From Cyclobacteriaceae bacterium (GTDB lineage Bacteria; Bacteroidota; Bacteroidia; Cytophagales; Cyclobacteriaceae), in NCBI GenBank assembly GCA_016787645.1, contig JAEUUF010000013.1, forward strand, positions 62,001 to 126,000: a DNA stretch of 64,000 nt. The letters are read 5' to 3'. The translations under genes were made by a program, and so were the position numbers. The notes beneath the pieces are model-generated. The model saw only the letters and a program-made list of their open reading frames with translations. It did not search any database and was not told where the DNA came from. Below are positions 42,336 through 52,259 of the stretch, one piece after another (within the stretch, counting starts at the first letter, position 1; each line of letters begins with the position of its first letter).

Positions 42336-42370
42336 AAAGAGGCTTGCCAGACCGGCAGGCCTCTTTTTTT
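42336..42370 (+). terminator. Attenuator terminator of the histidine operon
   Basis: GAGGCTTGCC (42339-42348) pairs with GGCAGGCCTC (42354-42363), extended by AAA/TTT, and a T-run follows. It sits between the His-rich leader peptide and hisG. The alternative partner GGCAGGC lies in the leader at 42297-42303, giving the two mutually exclusive hairpins that attenuation needs. Confidence 0.88.
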
Positions 42371-42404
42371 ATAACTATTTCATTCCACCACAGGTCAAGA
42401 AATC

Positions 42405-43268
42405 ATGAAATTACAACGACTGCGGATTGCCGTTCAGAAAAGCGGAAGACTTCGCGATGGCTCCATGAATTTGCTCAAGGAAGCAGGCATTTCATTCAGC
42501 AACGGAAAGGACCAACTCAAAGCCCCATCTTCCAATTTTCCTGTAGAACTGATTTTTCTACGGGATGATGATATTCCGCAATATGTGGAAGACCGTGTCG
42601 CCGACGTTGGCATTGTGGGTGAAAACATTTTTATAGAAAAACAACGCAAGAACGATCCCATCAAGAAACTCGGTTTTGCTCAATGCCGGCTCTCGATTGC
42701 GGTGCCCCGCGGAACGGCTTACACCGGCCTCGATTGGCTCGAAGGAAAAAACATTGCTACGTCATACCCGGAGATCGTTCAACAGTTCCTCACCCGGCAT
42801 CGTGTCAAGGCTGGAATCCACGTCATCAGTGGTTCGGTGGAAATTGCACCGGGCATTGGGTTGGCGGATGCCATTGTTGACATTGTGAGTACCGGGAGCA
42901 CACTGCAAAGCAATGGGTTGCAGGAAGTGCAGCCTATCATGGACAGCGAAGCACTCCTCATTGCCGGCCCGGGCCTTGAAACCGAACGACGGGAAATTCT
43001 CGATCAATTGCTCTTCCGTATTGAAGCGGTGAATTCCGCCCGCAACAACAAGTACATCCTGCTCAATTGTCCGGACGAAGCCATCGAACGAATCAGCCAG
43101 GTCATCCCGGGTATGAATAGCCCCACCATCATGCCGCTGGCCCGCAAAGGCTGGTCTTCGTTGCACTCGGTCGTCAATGAAAACGACTTCTGGAGCCAGA
43201 TCGACCAACTGAAGGCTGCAGGAGCGGAAGGTATCCTGGTTATCCCTATCGAAAAAATGATCCGATAG
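42405..43268 (+). CDS. hisG: ATP phosphoribosyltransferase, long form
   Basis: A 287-residue HisG, first enzyme of histidine synthesis, condensing ATP with PRPP. RLRIAVQKSGRLRDGSMNLLKEAGI opens the catalytic domains. YVEDRVADVGIVGENIF and IVDIVSTGSTLQSNGLQEVQPIMDSEALLI contain the PRPP-binding motif (DIVSTGSTL). The C-terminal ACT-like regulatory domain (about 215-287) is present, with MNSPTIMPLARKGWSSLHSVV, so it is the long form that needs no HisZ; none is found nearby. It is under the leader-peptide attenuator just upstream. Confidence 0.96.
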   Translation: MKLQRLRIAVQKSGRLRDGSMNLLKEAGISFSNGKDQLKAPSSNFPVELIFLRDDDIPQYVEDRVADVGIVGENIFIEKQRKNDPIKKLGFAQCRLSIAVPRGTAYTGLDWLEGKNIATSYPEIVQQFLTRHRVKAGIHVISGSVEIAPGIGLADAIVDIVSTGSTLQSNGLQEVQPIMDSEALLIAGPGLETERREILDQLLFRIEAVNSARNNKYILLNCPDEAIERISQVIPGMNSPTIMPLARKGWSSLHSVVNENDFWSQIDQLKAAGAEGILVIPIEKMIR

Positions 43269-43270
43269 TT

Positions 43271-44554
43271 ATGCGCCTCATCAAATACCCCCCTGAAACA
43301 CAATGGCCTGAACTGGTGCGAAGGCCCGCGATCGAATCATCTCAACTCGATGAAACCGTGCGAAGCATCCTCCGCGATGTCAGAATTCAAGGTGATGATG
43401 CCTTACACCGATACAGCCTCGCTTTTGACAGAACCAAGATCAATGACTTGAGGGTTCATGAATCCGAACTTAAAGCGGCAGAAAGCAAGCTGCCAAAGGA
43501 GTTAACTACTTCTATCCTTCTTGCCGCCGACAACATCCAACGGTTTCACAAAGCGCGTATTGCAGACGACGTGAAGGTGGAAACCTCACCTGGCGTTTTT
43601 TGTTGGACAAAGAGGGTTCCGCTCCAGCAAGTAGGAATCTACATACCGGGAGGAACTGCCCCCTTGTTCTCGACCGTACTCATGCTGGGCATCCCGGCAG
43701 CCATCGTAGGCTGTCCACAGGTGATACTTTGTACACCGCCCAACCCGGATGGTTCCATTCACCCTGCCATTCTTTTCGCCGCGCGTGTTTGCGGAATCAA
43801 GCACATTTTCCGGGTCGGCGGGGCACAAGCGATTGCCGCCATGGCGTACGGAACCCAGATGGTTCCATCGGTTGATAAAATCTTTGGTCCCGGCAATCAA
43901 TACGTGACGAAGGCAAAGCAACTTGTGAGCCAGGAAGGTATCGGTATTGACTTTCCGGCCGGTCCTTCCGAACTGATGATTGTCGCCGACGGCTCTGCCC
44001 GGCCCGAGTTCATCGCCGCCGACCTGCTCTCACAAGCCGAGCACGGACCCGACAGCCAGGTGATGCTTGTCGCACTCGACGATCAACTCATTGACGCAGT
44101 ACAGCAATCGTTGAAAAATCAAATGGAGCAATTGCCGAGAAAAGGAATTGCATCAAGATCGCTGGAAAACGGATACATCATCCGCTTGAAAGACAGGTCC
44201 GAGGCTATGCGATTTGCCAACTCCTATGCGCCAGAGCACCTGATCCTTAATACTGAAGACGCGGACCAACTTGCCCAGGAAGTCATCCATGCCGGGTCGG
44301 TATTCATTGGGCCCTGGTCGCCAGAAGCGGCGGGAGATTATGCGTCCGGTACCAACCATACCCTGCCAACCAGTGGATTTGCAAAAGTATACGGCGGGGT
44401 ATCGTGCCAAAGCTTCGTAAAGGAAATCACCTTCCAGTCCATTACCCGCGAGGGCATCCACCAACTCGGTCCCTCCGTGGCGCTCATGGCGGAAGCCGAA
44501 GGACTCCAGGGACATAAAAATGCCATCGACATCCGTTTAGCCTATGAACAATAA
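43271..44554 (+). CDS. hisD: Histidinol dehydrogenase
   Basis: A 427-residue zinc enzyme performing the last two steps, L-histidinol to L-histidine with 2 NAD+. IYIPGGTAPLFSTVLMLGIPAAIVGC, RVGGAQAIAAMAYGT, IFGPGNQYVTKAKQLVS and DFPAGPSELMIVADGSARPEFIAADLLSQAEHGPDSQ carry the nucleotide and zinc sites, with Q and H in QAEHG. HTLPTSGFAKVYGGVSCQSFVKEIT closes the core. It follows hisG by 2 bp and overlaps hisC by 11 bp. Normal length. Confidence 0.96.
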   Translation: MRLIKYPPETQWPELVRRPAIESSQLDETVRSILRDVRIQGDDALHRYSLAFDRTKINDLRVHESELKAAESKLPKELTTSILLAADNIQRFHKARIADDVKVETSPGVFCWTKRVPLQQVGIYIPGGTAPLFSTVLMLGIPAAIVGCPQVILCTPPNPDGSIHPAILFAARVCGIKHIFRVGGAQAIAAMAYGTQMVPSVDKIFGPGNQYVTKAKQLVSQEGIGIDFPAGPSELMIVADGSARPEFIAADLLSQAEHGPDSQVMLVALDDQLIDAVQQSLKNQMEQLPRKGIASRSLENGYIIRLKDRSEAMRFANSYAPEHLILNTEDADQLAQEVIHAGSVFIGPWSPEAAGDYASGTNHTLPTSGFAKVYGGVSCQSFVKEITFQSITREGIHQLGPSVALMAEAEGLQGHKNAIDIRLAYEQ

Positions 44555-45581
44555 GATCACGGCACTGGCGCGCGAAAGTGTCCTTGCCCTTACGCCCTAC
44601 CAATCAGCCCGAGATGAATTCAGGGGCCAGGCCTCCTTGTACCTTGACGCTAATGAAAATCCGTTTGTTACCGGATTCAACCGTTACCCGGATGCCCGGC
44701 AGCAGCGCCTGAAGGAGGCGGTGGCCAAACTAAAGAAAGTATCCCCTGCACAGTTACTCCTTACCAACGGCAGCGATGAAGCCATTGACCTTCTCATCCG
44801 TGCCTTCTGCAATCCTGGAAAAGACACCATCATCATACCGCAGCCCACCTATGGCATGTATGCGACCTACGCAGCAATTAATGATGTGTCCATCAAAACA
44901 GTTAATCTCAAACCAGACTTTACGCTCGACATGGATGCGGTGCAAGCCGCCATCACTCCTTCCACCAAGATGATTTTCTTGTGCAGCCCCAACAATCCCA
45001 CCGGGAATCTCCTGGCTGAGTCCGCGGTGATTTCCCTTTTGAATACTTTCAAGGGACTCGTCGTGGTGGATGAGGCGTATATCGACTTCACGGGCAAGCC
45101 CGGATGGATACGCCAACTGGGCAAATACAGAAACCTCGTTGTGCTACACACCTTTTCAAAGGCCTGGGGACTTGCTGGCCTTCGACTCGGAGCATGCATC
45201 GCCGATCCTGAGGTGATCGAATTAATCACCAAGATCAAACCGCCCTACAACATATCATCCTATAGTGAACAAAGAGTTATCCGGGAAATCTCAAGCAACC
45301 GAAGTAAAGTTAAGCAACAGGTGAGCTTACTCATTCGCGAACGAAAGGCGCTGGCCAGGGCATTGAGCCAAATTCCGATAGTTAAACACATCTACCCTTC
45401 TGATGCGAATTTTCTTTTGGTTAAGGTACTCGATGCGGAAACCACCTACTGGAAGTTGATCGAACAAGGAATTGTTGTGCGCAACCGCTCCGGCATGATG
45501 CATTGCGACAATTGCCTCCGCATCACGGTGGGTACACCGATACAAAACCGACGATTAATTAATGTCATGAACCAACTATGA
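44544..45581 (+). CDS. hisC: Histidinol-phosphate aminotransferase
   Basis: A 345-residue PLP aminotransferase that transfers an amino group from glutamate to imidazole acetol phosphate. The PLP lysine is K206 in [18 protein letters not shown], with CSPNNPTGN (about 147-155), [10 protein letters not shown] and the C-terminal [20 protein letters not shown]. The start at ATG 44544 overlaps hisD by 11 bp, and the stop overlaps hisB by 4 bp. It belongs to the class I/II aminotransferase group. No anomaly. Confidence 0.95.
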   Translation: MNNKITALARESVLALTPYQSARDEFRGQASLYLDANENPFVTGFNRYPDARQQRLKEAVAKLKKVSPAQLLLTNGSDEAIDLLIRAFCNPGKDTIIIPQPTYGMYATYAAINDVSIKTVNLKPDFTLDMDAVQAAITPSTKMIFLCSPNNPTGNLLAESAVISLLNTFKGLVVVDEAYIDFTGKPGWIRQLGKYRNLVVLHTFSKAWGLAGLRLGACIADPEVIELITKIKPPYNISSYSEQRVIREISSNRSKVKQQVSLLIRERKALARALSQIPIVKHIYPSDANFLLVKVLDAETTYWKLIEQGIVVRNRSGMMHCDNCLRITVGTPIQNRRLINVMNQL

Positions 45582-46693
45582 AGCGCGCCTTATTTATTGA
45601 CCGCGACGGAACCCTCATCGTGGAGCCTCCCGATGAGCAAGTGGATAGCCTGCAAAAACTGGAATTCATCCCCTTCGCCATTACTGAACTGGGCCGCATC
45701 GCTCGCAGCGGTCTGTATGAGCTAATCATGGTCACCAACCAGGATGGTCTTGGCACTGCACGTTTCCCGGAGGATACCTTCTGGCCCGCGCATAAGAAAA
45801 TGATGACCCTCCTGGAAAACGAGGGCATCCACTTCAGTAAAGTACACATTGACGGGTCCTTGCCGGAAGAAAATAAACCTACCCGAAAGCCCGGTCTTGG
45901 CATGCTTACTGAATACCTGACTGGCGAATATGACCTCGCCAACAGTTACGTTGTCGGCGACCGCCTCACCGACATCCAACTGGCTAAAAATCTGGGAGCA
46001 AAAGGTATCTTGCTTGGCAATGAATCCAAGCGACTCCAGGTAGAACAAGAACAACTACTGGAGTGCTGTGCGCTGGTAACGATGTCGTGGGAAGAAATCA
46101 GGAGAAAGTTATTGAGCGTCCGCAAGGCCACGGTGCGAAGAACAACCAAAGAAACTGATGTTGCTGTCAACCTGATCTTGAATGCATCAGGAAAGGCATC
46201 GATCAACTCCGGGCTAGGCTTCTTTGACCACATGCTTGAACAATTGGCCCGGCATGGAAACATGGACCTCGAAGTCACCGTCAAAGGCGACCTTCACATT
46301 GACGAGCACCATACTATCGAGGATACCGCTCTTGCCCTTGGCACCGCATTCCGCGAAGCGCTGACCGATAAGCGCGGGCTTGCTCGTTATGGCTTTTGTC
46401 TTCCTATGGACGATTGCCTCGCCCAGGTAGCCGTTGACTTTGGTGGACGGCCATGGCTGGTGTGGAAAGCTGAATTCAAACGGGAGAAGATCGGTGATGT
46501 TCCCACTGAACTCTTCTTTCACTTCTTCAAGTCATTCAGTGATACCGCTCAATGCAACCTGAATATCCAGGCGGATGGCCATAATGAGCACCACAAGATC
46601 GAATCCATCTTCAAGGCCTTCGCGCGTGCCATCCGGATGGCCGTAATGGATGATAACACCGGGAGTTTACCCAGCACCAAAGGAACCCTATGA
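45578..46693 (+). CDS. hisB: Bifunctional histidinol-phosphatase / imidazoleglycerol-phosphate dehydratase
   Basis: A 371-residue fusion. The HAD phosphatase domain (about 1-165) has the nucleophile motif FIDRDGTL with D8 and D10, then VTNQDGLG and the later [16 protein letters not shown]. The dehydratase domain (about 175-371) has [31 protein letters not shown] and [12 protein letters not shown] with its metal-binding histidines. The zinc-binding CxH-CxC loop of the E. coli phosphatase is replaced by [17 protein letters not shown], without cysteines, as I recall for Bacteroidota HisB. Overlaps hisC and hisH by 4 bp each. Confidence 0.95.
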   Translation: MKRALFIDRDGTLIVEPPDEQVDSLQKLEFIPFAITELGRIARSGLYELIMVTNQDGLGTARFPEDTFWPAHKKMMTLLENEGIHFSKVHIDGSLPEENKPTRKPGLGMLTEYLTGEYDLANSYVVGDRLTDIQLAKNLGAKGILLGNESKRLQVEQEQLLECCALVTMSWEEIRRKLLSVRKATVRRTTKETDVAVNLILNASGKASINSGLGFFDHMLEQLARHGNMDLEVTVKGDLHIDEHHTIEDTALALGTAFREALTDKRGLARYGFCLPMDDCLAQVAVDFGGRPWLVWKAEFKREKIGDVPTELFFHFFKSFSDTAQCNLNIQADGHNEHHKIESIFKAFARAIRMAVMDDNTGSLPSTKGTL

Positions 46694-47277
46694 AAACCGT
46701 CATCATCAAATACCAGGGAGGCAACGTGCAATCCGTTGCCTTTGCCCTCGAACGGCTCGGCGCTTCTGCCACGGTGACGGATGATGCCGACACCATACGT
46801 ACTGCCGACAGGGTGATCTTCCCGGGAGTGGGCGAAGCCGGCTCCACGATGAAGTACCTGCGCGAACGGAAACTGGATCAGTTGATTCCTTCCCTTGAAC
46901 AGCCTGTCCTGGGCATTTGCCTCGGCATGCAGTTAATGTGTCGATTTTCAGAAGAAAACAACACCCGATGCATGGGTATCTTCGATGTTGATGTAGTAAA
47001 ATTCCCCGCCAAACCACTCAAAGTGCCGCATATGGGCTGGAACTCACTTCATAACACAAAAGACTGGATTGGCGACAGCCTGGATGGTAAATTTGCATAC
47101 TTTGTACACAGTTTTTTTGCACCCTTGAATCCCTGCACCGTAGCAGAGGTCACGTATGGTCGACCGTTTAGCGCAGCCCTCCGAACGAACAACTTCTTCG
47201 CCGTGCAGTTTCACCCCGAAAAATCGGGCGACAGCGGCATGCGGATTCTAAAAGCCTTTCTTGACCAATCCGCCTAA
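46690..47277 (+). CDS. hisH: Imidazole glycerol phosphate synthase, glutaminase subunit
   Basis: A 195-residue class I glutamine amidotransferase that supplies ammonia to HisF. The nucleophile is C77 in [11 protein letters not shown]. The His-Glu of the triad lies in [15 protein letters not shown], and the oxyanion-strand glycine is in [10 protein letters not shown]. Start overlaps hisB by 4 bp, and hisA follows 2 bp after the stop. Length typical. Confidence 0.95.
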   Translation: MKTVIIKYQGGNVQSVAFALERLGASATVTDDADTIRTADRVIFPGVGEAGSTMKYLRERKLDQLIPSLEQPVLGICLGMQLMCRFSEENNTRCMGIFDVDVVKFPAKPLKVPHMGWNSLHNTKDWIGDSLDGKFAYFVHSFFAPLNPCTVAEVTYGRPFSAALRTNNFFAVQFHPEKSGDSGMRILKAFLDQSA

Positions 47278-47279
47278 TC

Positions 47280-47993
47280 ATGAAAATCATTCCTGCGATC
47301 GACATTATTAAAGGTAAGTGCGTGCGCCTCACCCAGGGCGACTACGGTAAAGTCAAGGTATACCGCGAAAGCCCACTGGAGGTAGCCAGGGAATTTGAAG
47401 ACGCCGGCCTGGAATACCTCCACCTGGTTGACCTCGATGGCGCGCGAAAGGGCAAAGTAGTCAACTGGGCGGTGGTGGATTCCATCCAGGCCAACACAGC
47501 ACTGCGCGTTGATTTTGGCGGAGGGGTAAAGACCGAAGCCGAAGTAGAACACTTGCTTGACCTGGGCATTGAGCAGATCAATATTGGCAGCATCGCCGCA
47601 CGTGAACCCGATACGTTCTCCAATTGGCTGCAGAAATATGGCCCCGAAAATTTTATCTTGAGCGCCGACGTGAAGGACGAGTTGGTCCTTTCCCATGGAT
47701 GGACCGAACAGACCTCCATTTCCATCTACAACCTGGCGGCACGATTCGAAAAAGATGGCTTGGAGTTCCTCACCTGCACCGACATCAATTCGGATGGTAT
47801 GTTGCAGGGACCAAACTTCGGGCTATACAAAAAACTGAAAAAAAGGCTCCCCAACCTCAAGCTCATCGCAAGCGGCGGGATCAGCTCAGCCGATGATCTT
47901 ACCGAGCTTGCTTACATTAATATGCATGCGGCCATCGTCGGAAAGGCCATCTATGAGCACAAGATCAACTTGCAAGAGCTCAAAAATATCTGA
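47280..47993 (+). CDS. hisA: ProFAR isomerase
   Basis: A 237-residue TIM-barrel isomerase that converts ProFAR to PRFAR. The catalytic D8 is in [22 protein letters not shown], and D129-like second-half acid is in [17 protein letters not shown]. The two phosphate-binding half-barrels DFGGGVKT and [11 protein letters not shown] are clear. It lies 2 bp after hisH and 5 bp before hisF. No anomaly. Confidence 0.95.
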   Translation: MKIIPAIDIIKGKCVRLTQGDYGKVKVYRESPLEVAREFEDAGLEYLHLVDLDGARKGKVVNWAVVDSIQANTALRVDFGGGVKTEAEVEHLLDLGIEQINIGSIAAREPDTFSNWLQKYGPENFILSADVKDELVLSHGWTEQTSISIYNLAARFEKDGLEFLTCTDINSDGMLQGPNFGLYKKLKKRLPNLKLIASGGISSADDLTELAYINMHAAIVGKAIYEHKINLQELKNI

Positions 47994-47998
47994 GGCCC

Positions 47999-48751
47999 GT
48001 GCTGACCAAACGAATTATCCCGTGCCTCGACATCAAAGACGGGCGCACGGTGAAGGGAGTGAACTTCGCCGATCTCCGCGATGCCGGTGATCCTATTGAG
48101 TTAGGCGCACGGTATGCCAGCCAGGGTGCCGATGAACTTGTGTACCTGGACATTACCGCCACCCAACAAGACAGAAGGACCTTTTCAGCTCTGGTCCGTG
48201 AAATCGCCCGCCACCTGGATATTCCTTTCACCGTGGGCGGAGGTATTTCGTCGATCAACGATGTTGCACCGCTGCTGGAGGCAGGCGCCGACAAAGTGAG
48301 CATCAACTCCGCCGCCGTAAGGAATCCACAACTGATTGACGAACTCGCGAGGGAATTCGGTTCGCAGATGGTGGTACTGGCCATCGATGCCCGGAAATCC
48401 GGCAATCAGTGGCAAGTGTTCACCAACGGCGGAACTCAACCCACAGAAAAAAAACTTTTCAGCTGGGCCAAGGAAGGACAAGAGCGGGGCGCAGGAGAAA
48501 TCCTCTTCACCAGCATGGATCATGACGGTATGAAACAAGGCTTTGCCATTGATCCGATACAGAAACTTAGTCGTTTACTGAACATCCCGGTGATTGCCTC
48601 CGGGGGTGCCGGCCGCCAAGAAGATTTTCTTTCCGTCTTCAAACTGGGTGAAGCCGACGCCGCATTGGCAGCAGGCATTTTTCACTTCGGCCAACTGTCG
48701 CTTCCAACCTTGAAACAGTATCTTTCCAAAAATGGCGTGATTGTACGCTGA
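47999..48751 (+). CDS. hisF: Imidazole glycerol phosphate synthase, cyclase subunit
   Basis: A 250-residue TIM barrel that makes imidazole glycerol phosphate and AICAR from PRFAR and ammonia. D11 in [23 protein letters not shown] and the second acid in [12 protein letters not shown] are the catalytic pair, and FTVGGGISS and [11 protein letters not shown] bind phosphate. The start is GTG at 47999, five bases after the hisA stop; the first ATG would be far inside the barrel. hisIE follows by 6 bp. Confidence 0.95.
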   Translation: MLTKRIIPCLDIKDGRTVKGVNFADLRDAGDPIELGARYASQGADELVYLDITATQQDRRTFSALVREIARHLDIPFTVGGGISSINDVAPLLEAGADKVSINSAAVRNPQLIDELAREFGSQMVVLAIDARKSGNQWQVFTNGGTQPTEKKLFSWAKEGQERGAGEILFTSMDHDGMKQGFAIDPIQKLSRLLNIPVIASGGAGRQEDFLSVFKLGEADAALAAGIFHFGQLSLPTLKQYLSKNGVIVR

Positions 48752-48757
48752 CCCATT

Positions 48758-49357
48758 ATGACACCCCAAATTGATTTCAATAAAATGGGCGGGCTCGTCC
48801 CGTGCATTGTACAGGATGCTGATACCGACAAGGTGCTCATGCTAGCCTTCATGAACGCGGAAGCTTTGCAAATCACCCTTCGCGACAAGCGGGCCACCTT
48901 CTTCAGCCGGTCACGCCAGAAGCTTTGGACCAAGGGCGAAACCTCAGGAAACTACCTCGAGGTAGTCGACCTCATCGTAGACTGCGATCAAGATACCTTG
49001 CTGCTGAAAGCAAAACCCCACGGTCCAGTCTGCCACACTGGAAAGGATACCTGCTTTGGTGAAGTAAACACCGTGCAGGGACTGGGGTTCCTCGAGACAA
49101 TAATCCTCCAACGAAAATCAAACCCCAAGGAAGGGTCGTATACCAACAAGTTGCTCAACGGAGGAATCAATGCCGTCGCTCAAAAAGTGGGTGAAGAAGC
49201 GGTTGAACTGGTCATTGAAGCTAAAGACAACCACCGCGACAAATTTCTCAATGAAGCAGCCGACCTGATGTATCACTACCTGGTACTGCTCGCGGCAAAG
49301 GACGTGAAATTGGAGGAAGTGAGTGCTGTGTTGCGGGATCGACACAAACAAGGATAG
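48758..49357 (+). CDS. hisI: Phosphoribosyl-AMP cyclohydrolase / phosphoribosyl-ATP pyrophosphatase
   Basis: A 199-residue bifunctional HisIE. The cyclohydrolase part (about 1-105) carries VLMLAFMNAEALQITLRDKRATFFSRSRQKLWTKGETSGNYL and the zinc motifs DCDQDTLLLKAKPHGPVCHTGKDTCFG. The pyrophosphatase part (about 110-199) has SYTNKLLNGGINAVAQKVGEEAVELVIEAK with the conserved EEAVE and DLMYHYLVLL. It completes the pathway from PR-ATP to ProFAR. It is the last his gene; the nitroreductase follows by 40 bp, with no terminator seen between. Confidence 0.95.
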   Translation: MTPQIDFNKMGGLVPCIVQDADTDKVLMLAFMNAEALQITLRDKRATFFSRSRQKLWTKGETSGNYLEVVDLIVDCDQDTLLLKAKPHGPVCHTGKDTCFGEVNTVQGLGFLETIILQRKSNPKEGSYTNKLLNGGINAVAQKVGEEAVELVIEAKDNHRDKFLNEAADLMYHYLVLLAAKDVKLEEVSAVLRDRHKQG

Positions 49358-49397
49358 GTCCTTATTACCGGAAGTATCCATCAAAATACTCACCGCT

Positions 49398-50090
49398 ATG
49401 CCTGAAACAAAACTCATCGACGGATTTGAATTCATTCGCTACCAGCCGGCCTCATTTTCCAATGACGAGGCCAGGCACAGAAGCGATGCATTCTATCAGT
49501 GGCTGAACACCCGGCGCACCGTCCGCGATTTTTCGGATCAGCCAGTAGACCGAAAGATCATTGAGAACGCCATACGGGCTGCATCCTCCGCCCCATCCGG
49601 AGCCCATAAACAACCGTGGACCTTCTGTGTCGTGTCGGATTCGCGCCTGAAGCAGCAAATCCGGGTAGCCGCGGAAAAAGAAGAGTATGAAAGTTACCAC
49701 GGACGAATGACCCCGGAGTGGCTGGAAGACCTCCGCCCGCTTCAAACGGACTGGCACAAACCTTTTCTTGAAATTGCTCCTTACCTCATTGTGGTGTTCA
49801 AGAAATCCTATGATCTCCTTCCTGACGGTTCCAAAAAGAACAACTACTATGTCAATGAATCCGTCGGCCTGGCTTGCGGGTTCTTGCTAACCGCCTTGCA
49901 TCATGCCGGGCTCTGTGCACTTACCCACACGCCAAGTCCCATGAATTTTCTGGGAAAAATCCTAAACCGCCCGGAAAATGAACGTCCCTTCTTGCTGATC
50001 CCGGTCGGACATGCAGCCGAACAGACTTATGTGCCTAAACTGAAACGGAAGCAGCTGGAAGAAGTGGCGGTATTCTACGAAGGGAATTAG
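49398..50090 (+). CDS. Nitroreductase / iodotyrosine deiodinase-like flavoprotein
   Basis: A 230-residue FMN reductase-fold protein. RRTVRDFSDQPVDRKIIENAIRAASSAPSGAHKQPWTFCVVSD is the standard FMN-binding N-terminal motif. LACGFLLTALHHAGLCALTHTPSPMNFLGKIL and ERPFLLIPVGHAAEQTYVP match the BluB/IYD-like branch. It would reduce nitro, quinone or halogenated compounds with NAD(P)H; the substrate is unknown. The start at ATG 49398 fits the family, although an upstream in-frame ATG exists at 49323. The stop overlaps the convergent flavoprotein gene by 4 bp. It may be co-transcribed with the his operon. Confidence 0.88.
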   Translation: MPETKLIDGFEFIRYQPASFSNDEARHRSDAFYQWLNTRRTVRDFSDQPVDRKIIENAIRAASSAPSGAHKQPWTFCVVSDSRLKQQIRVAAEKEEYESYHGRMTPEWLEDLRPLQTDWHKPFLEIAPYLIVVFKKSYDLLPDGSKKNNYYVNESVGLACGFLLTALHHAGLCALTHTPSPMNFLGKILNRPENERPFLLIPVGHAAEQTYVPKLKRKQLEEVAVFYEGN

Positions 50091-51565
50091 AAAACAATAT
50101 CCTCGTACTTTCCTCCTACGCACCGGCGACACGACAGGCGACCGCTCAGTGCGCCCGGCTTCAAAGTAGATTTTCCCATGAGCATTCGCACGCACTCCTG
50201 GATTCCTTCCGTAATGGACGGGTGCGGGTGTACACATTCCGCCAGCTCCTCCACTCCCCGATTCATCGAGATGAGCACGGCCACCGCCTGGATAGCGCTT
50301 GAAGCATGATTGCCCACCACTTTCATACCGAGAATCTTCATATCCCCATCGTTTGTCACCAACAGCTTGATGAAACCCTGGGTATTGCGCTTGGCGATGG
50401 CGCGCGGGATCGTGCTGTATTCCAGCGTCACCACCTGGTAGTCGATTCCTTTCTCATGCGCCTGGATCTCGTTCATGCCGACGCCAGCCACCTCCGGGCT
50501 CAAAAACATGATGGTGCTGATGTTTTCGTATACGAGCTTTCGATCTGGCTTGCCAAACATCCGCTCCACAGCATAACGCCCCTCCAGTTCGCCCACGTTC
50601 ACCAGTGAAATATCCGCTGTCAGGTCGCCCACCGCAAAGATGTTGGGCACGTTGGTCACGGTGTCATTATTCTCAATACCCCGCTTACTGATGTGAATGC
50701 CCACCTTGTCATCCCAGAGATCTTCCAGGTTGGGAACACGGCCAACGGAAACAAGCGCCTTCTCCACGTTAAATATTTGTCGGGTGTTGTCAGTGTATTC
50801 CAACTCATACTCTACACGTCCATTCACTTTCTCCATGCGTACCAGTCGGGAGTTGCGGTGGATCAGCACACCGTTGTTCTCCATGTTGCGCTCGATGATG
50901 CGAACAACATCCTCATCTTCAAAGGGAAGAATCCGGTCCCCCTTGTCGATGAGGTGAACCTTGGTTTTTCCAAATCCACTGAAGATGGTAGCGTATTCGC
51001 AACCGATCACCCCCGCCCCGACGATAACCATGCTCTCCGGGAAGTCCGTCATATTTTCAATACCATCGCTGGTCATCACAATCTCTTCATCGATGGGAAG
51101 TTCCGGCAGGTACCGTGGCCGGCTCCCGGTAGCCAATACGATAAACTCTGCCCAGACTGTTTCGGTATGCGCCCCATGGGTAATCTGGATGACGTTCTTG
51201 TCCAGCAGCCGCGCCTCACCCGTCTTGAATTCAAACCCGAACTGAGCGCTGTGACCCAGTTTGTTCATTTGTTCTTCCAGGAGTGACTTGCGCTCGGCAA
51301 CGGCGCGTCTAACTTCGGATTGTATTTCAGAATAGTTGATTGAGGGAACCGGGATGTTATACCGCTTCAGGCTTTTCCGAAACGCGGAGGCCTCCCGGGA
51401 AAGCTCCCACCACGTCTTTGACGACAACGCGCCGTTGGTAATACCCGCACCGCCGACACGGTTGCGCTCAATAATAAGAACCTTCTTCTTGAAATCGAGT
51501 CCACGCATTGCGGCAGCATAACCAGAGGGGCCTGCTCCAATCACAACAAGGTCATAACGGTTCAT
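50087..51565 (-). CDS. Lpd/SthA-like NAD(P)/FAD oxidoreductase lacking the redox cysteines
   Basis: A 492-residue class I flavoprotein disulfide reductase homologue. FAD motif MNRYDLVVIGAGPSGYAAAMRG, second Rossmann VIVGAGVIGCEYATIFSG, and NIFAVGDLTADISLVNVGELEGRYAVERMFG are intact. At residues 36-51, where dihydrolipoyl dehydrogenase has GGTCLNVGCIPSK, this protein reads RVGGAGITNGALSSKT, without either cysteine. The C-terminal HPHPSITE keeps the histidine-glutamate pair. It therefore cannot work by thiol-disulfide exchange. A transhydrogenase-like hydride transfer (compare SthA) is the best guess. The C-terminal 25 residues (SGRLSCRRCVGGKYEDIVF) form an odd extension with a CRRC pair. Confidence 0.88.
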   Translation of the reverse strand: MNRYDLVVIGAGPSGYAAAMRGLDFKKKVLIIERNRVGGAGITNGALSSKTWWELSREASAFRKSLKRYNIPVPSINYSEIQSEVRRAVAERKSLLEEQMNKLGHSAQFGFEFKTGEARLLDKNVIQITHGAHTETVWAEFIVLATGSRPRYLPELPIDEEIVMTSDGIENMTDFPESMVIVGAGVIGCEYATIFSGFGKTKVHLIDKGDRILPFEDEDVVRIIERNMENNGVLIHRNSRLVRMEKVNGRVEYELEYTDNTRQIFNVEKALVSVGRVPNLEDLWDDKVGIHISKRGIENNDTVTNVPNIFAVGDLTADISLVNVGELEGRYAVERMFGKPDRKLVYENISTIMFLSPEVAGVGMNEIQAHEKGIDYQVVTLEYSTIPRAIAKRNTQGFIKLLVTNDGDMKILGMKVVGNHASSAIQAVAVLISMNRGVEELAECVHPHPSITEGIQECVRMLMGKSTLKPGALSGRLSCRRCVGGKYEDIVF

Positions 51566-51680
51566 AGATTCGGGTGGTGTAAAGTCTCTGCGTCAGGACT
51601 TGGGTAAGGTAAAGGTTAAATATAGAAAGGCCTCCGCCATACCGCAACATGGTATGGCCCCAAAGGATTATCTTTAGGCC

Positions 51681-52256
51681 ATGCTCGATCTTCTCGACGG
51701 ATGGGACAGGGACCTGTTGATTTTCTTCAATCAATTGCATGCCGATGCATTGGATCCCATCGTCTACTACGCCACGAAAACTGAATTCTGGCTACCCCTC
51801 TACCTCTACCTTATCTTTCTCGTCTTCCGTGATTACCGAAAAGTAGCCTGGCTTGTACTCTCCGGTGTGGTCATTTCCATATTGTTATCTGACCAAATCA
51901 CCTCAGGACTCATGAAGCCATTGTTCGGCCGCCTGCGACCTTCACACGAGCCAACGCTAGAAGGCGTGATTCATCTTGTTAATGGGTATCGCGGAGGACT
52001 ATATGGATTCGCTTCCAGCCATGCCGCTAACACCTTTGGTATTGCAGTGTACTTCTATCTCCTGATGCGTAACCGCTACCGGCTTACCTGGCTACTATTC
52101 GTGTGGGCGGGTATTATGTCCTACACGCGGATTTACCTGGGCGTGCATTACCCTGGTGATATCCTGGTCGGAGGACTGGTTGGCTTGATGTCCGGTTATT
52201 TCGCCTTCCGGTTTTATGAATGGTTAAAGAACCGCTACGGCCCAAAGGCACCGTGA
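51681..52256 (+). CDS. PAP2 family phosphatase
   Basis: A 191-residue inner-membrane protein. The three PAP2 motifs are KPLFGRLRPS (KX6RP), FASSHAANTF (the PSGH-like loop) and TRIYLGVHYPGDI (RX5HX3D). Five to six hydrophobic segments surround them, so the active site faces the periplasm. Family members dephosphorylate phosphatidic acid or undecaprenyl diphosphate; this size fits either. A -7-like TATCTTTA lies at 51669-51676, only 5 bp before the ATG, suggesting a nearly leaderless message. It is divergent from the flavoprotein gene. Confidence 0.9.
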   Translation: MLDLLDGWDRDLLIFFNQLHADALDPIVYYATKTEFWLPLYLYLIFLVFRDYRKVAWLVLSGVVISILLSDQITSGLMKPLFGRLRPSHEPTLEGVIHLVNGYRGGLYGFASSHAANTFGIAVYFYLLMRNRYRLTWLLFVWAGIMSYTRIYLGVHYPGDILVGGLVGLMSGYFAFRFYEWLKNRYGPKAP

Positions 52257-52259
52257 CCG

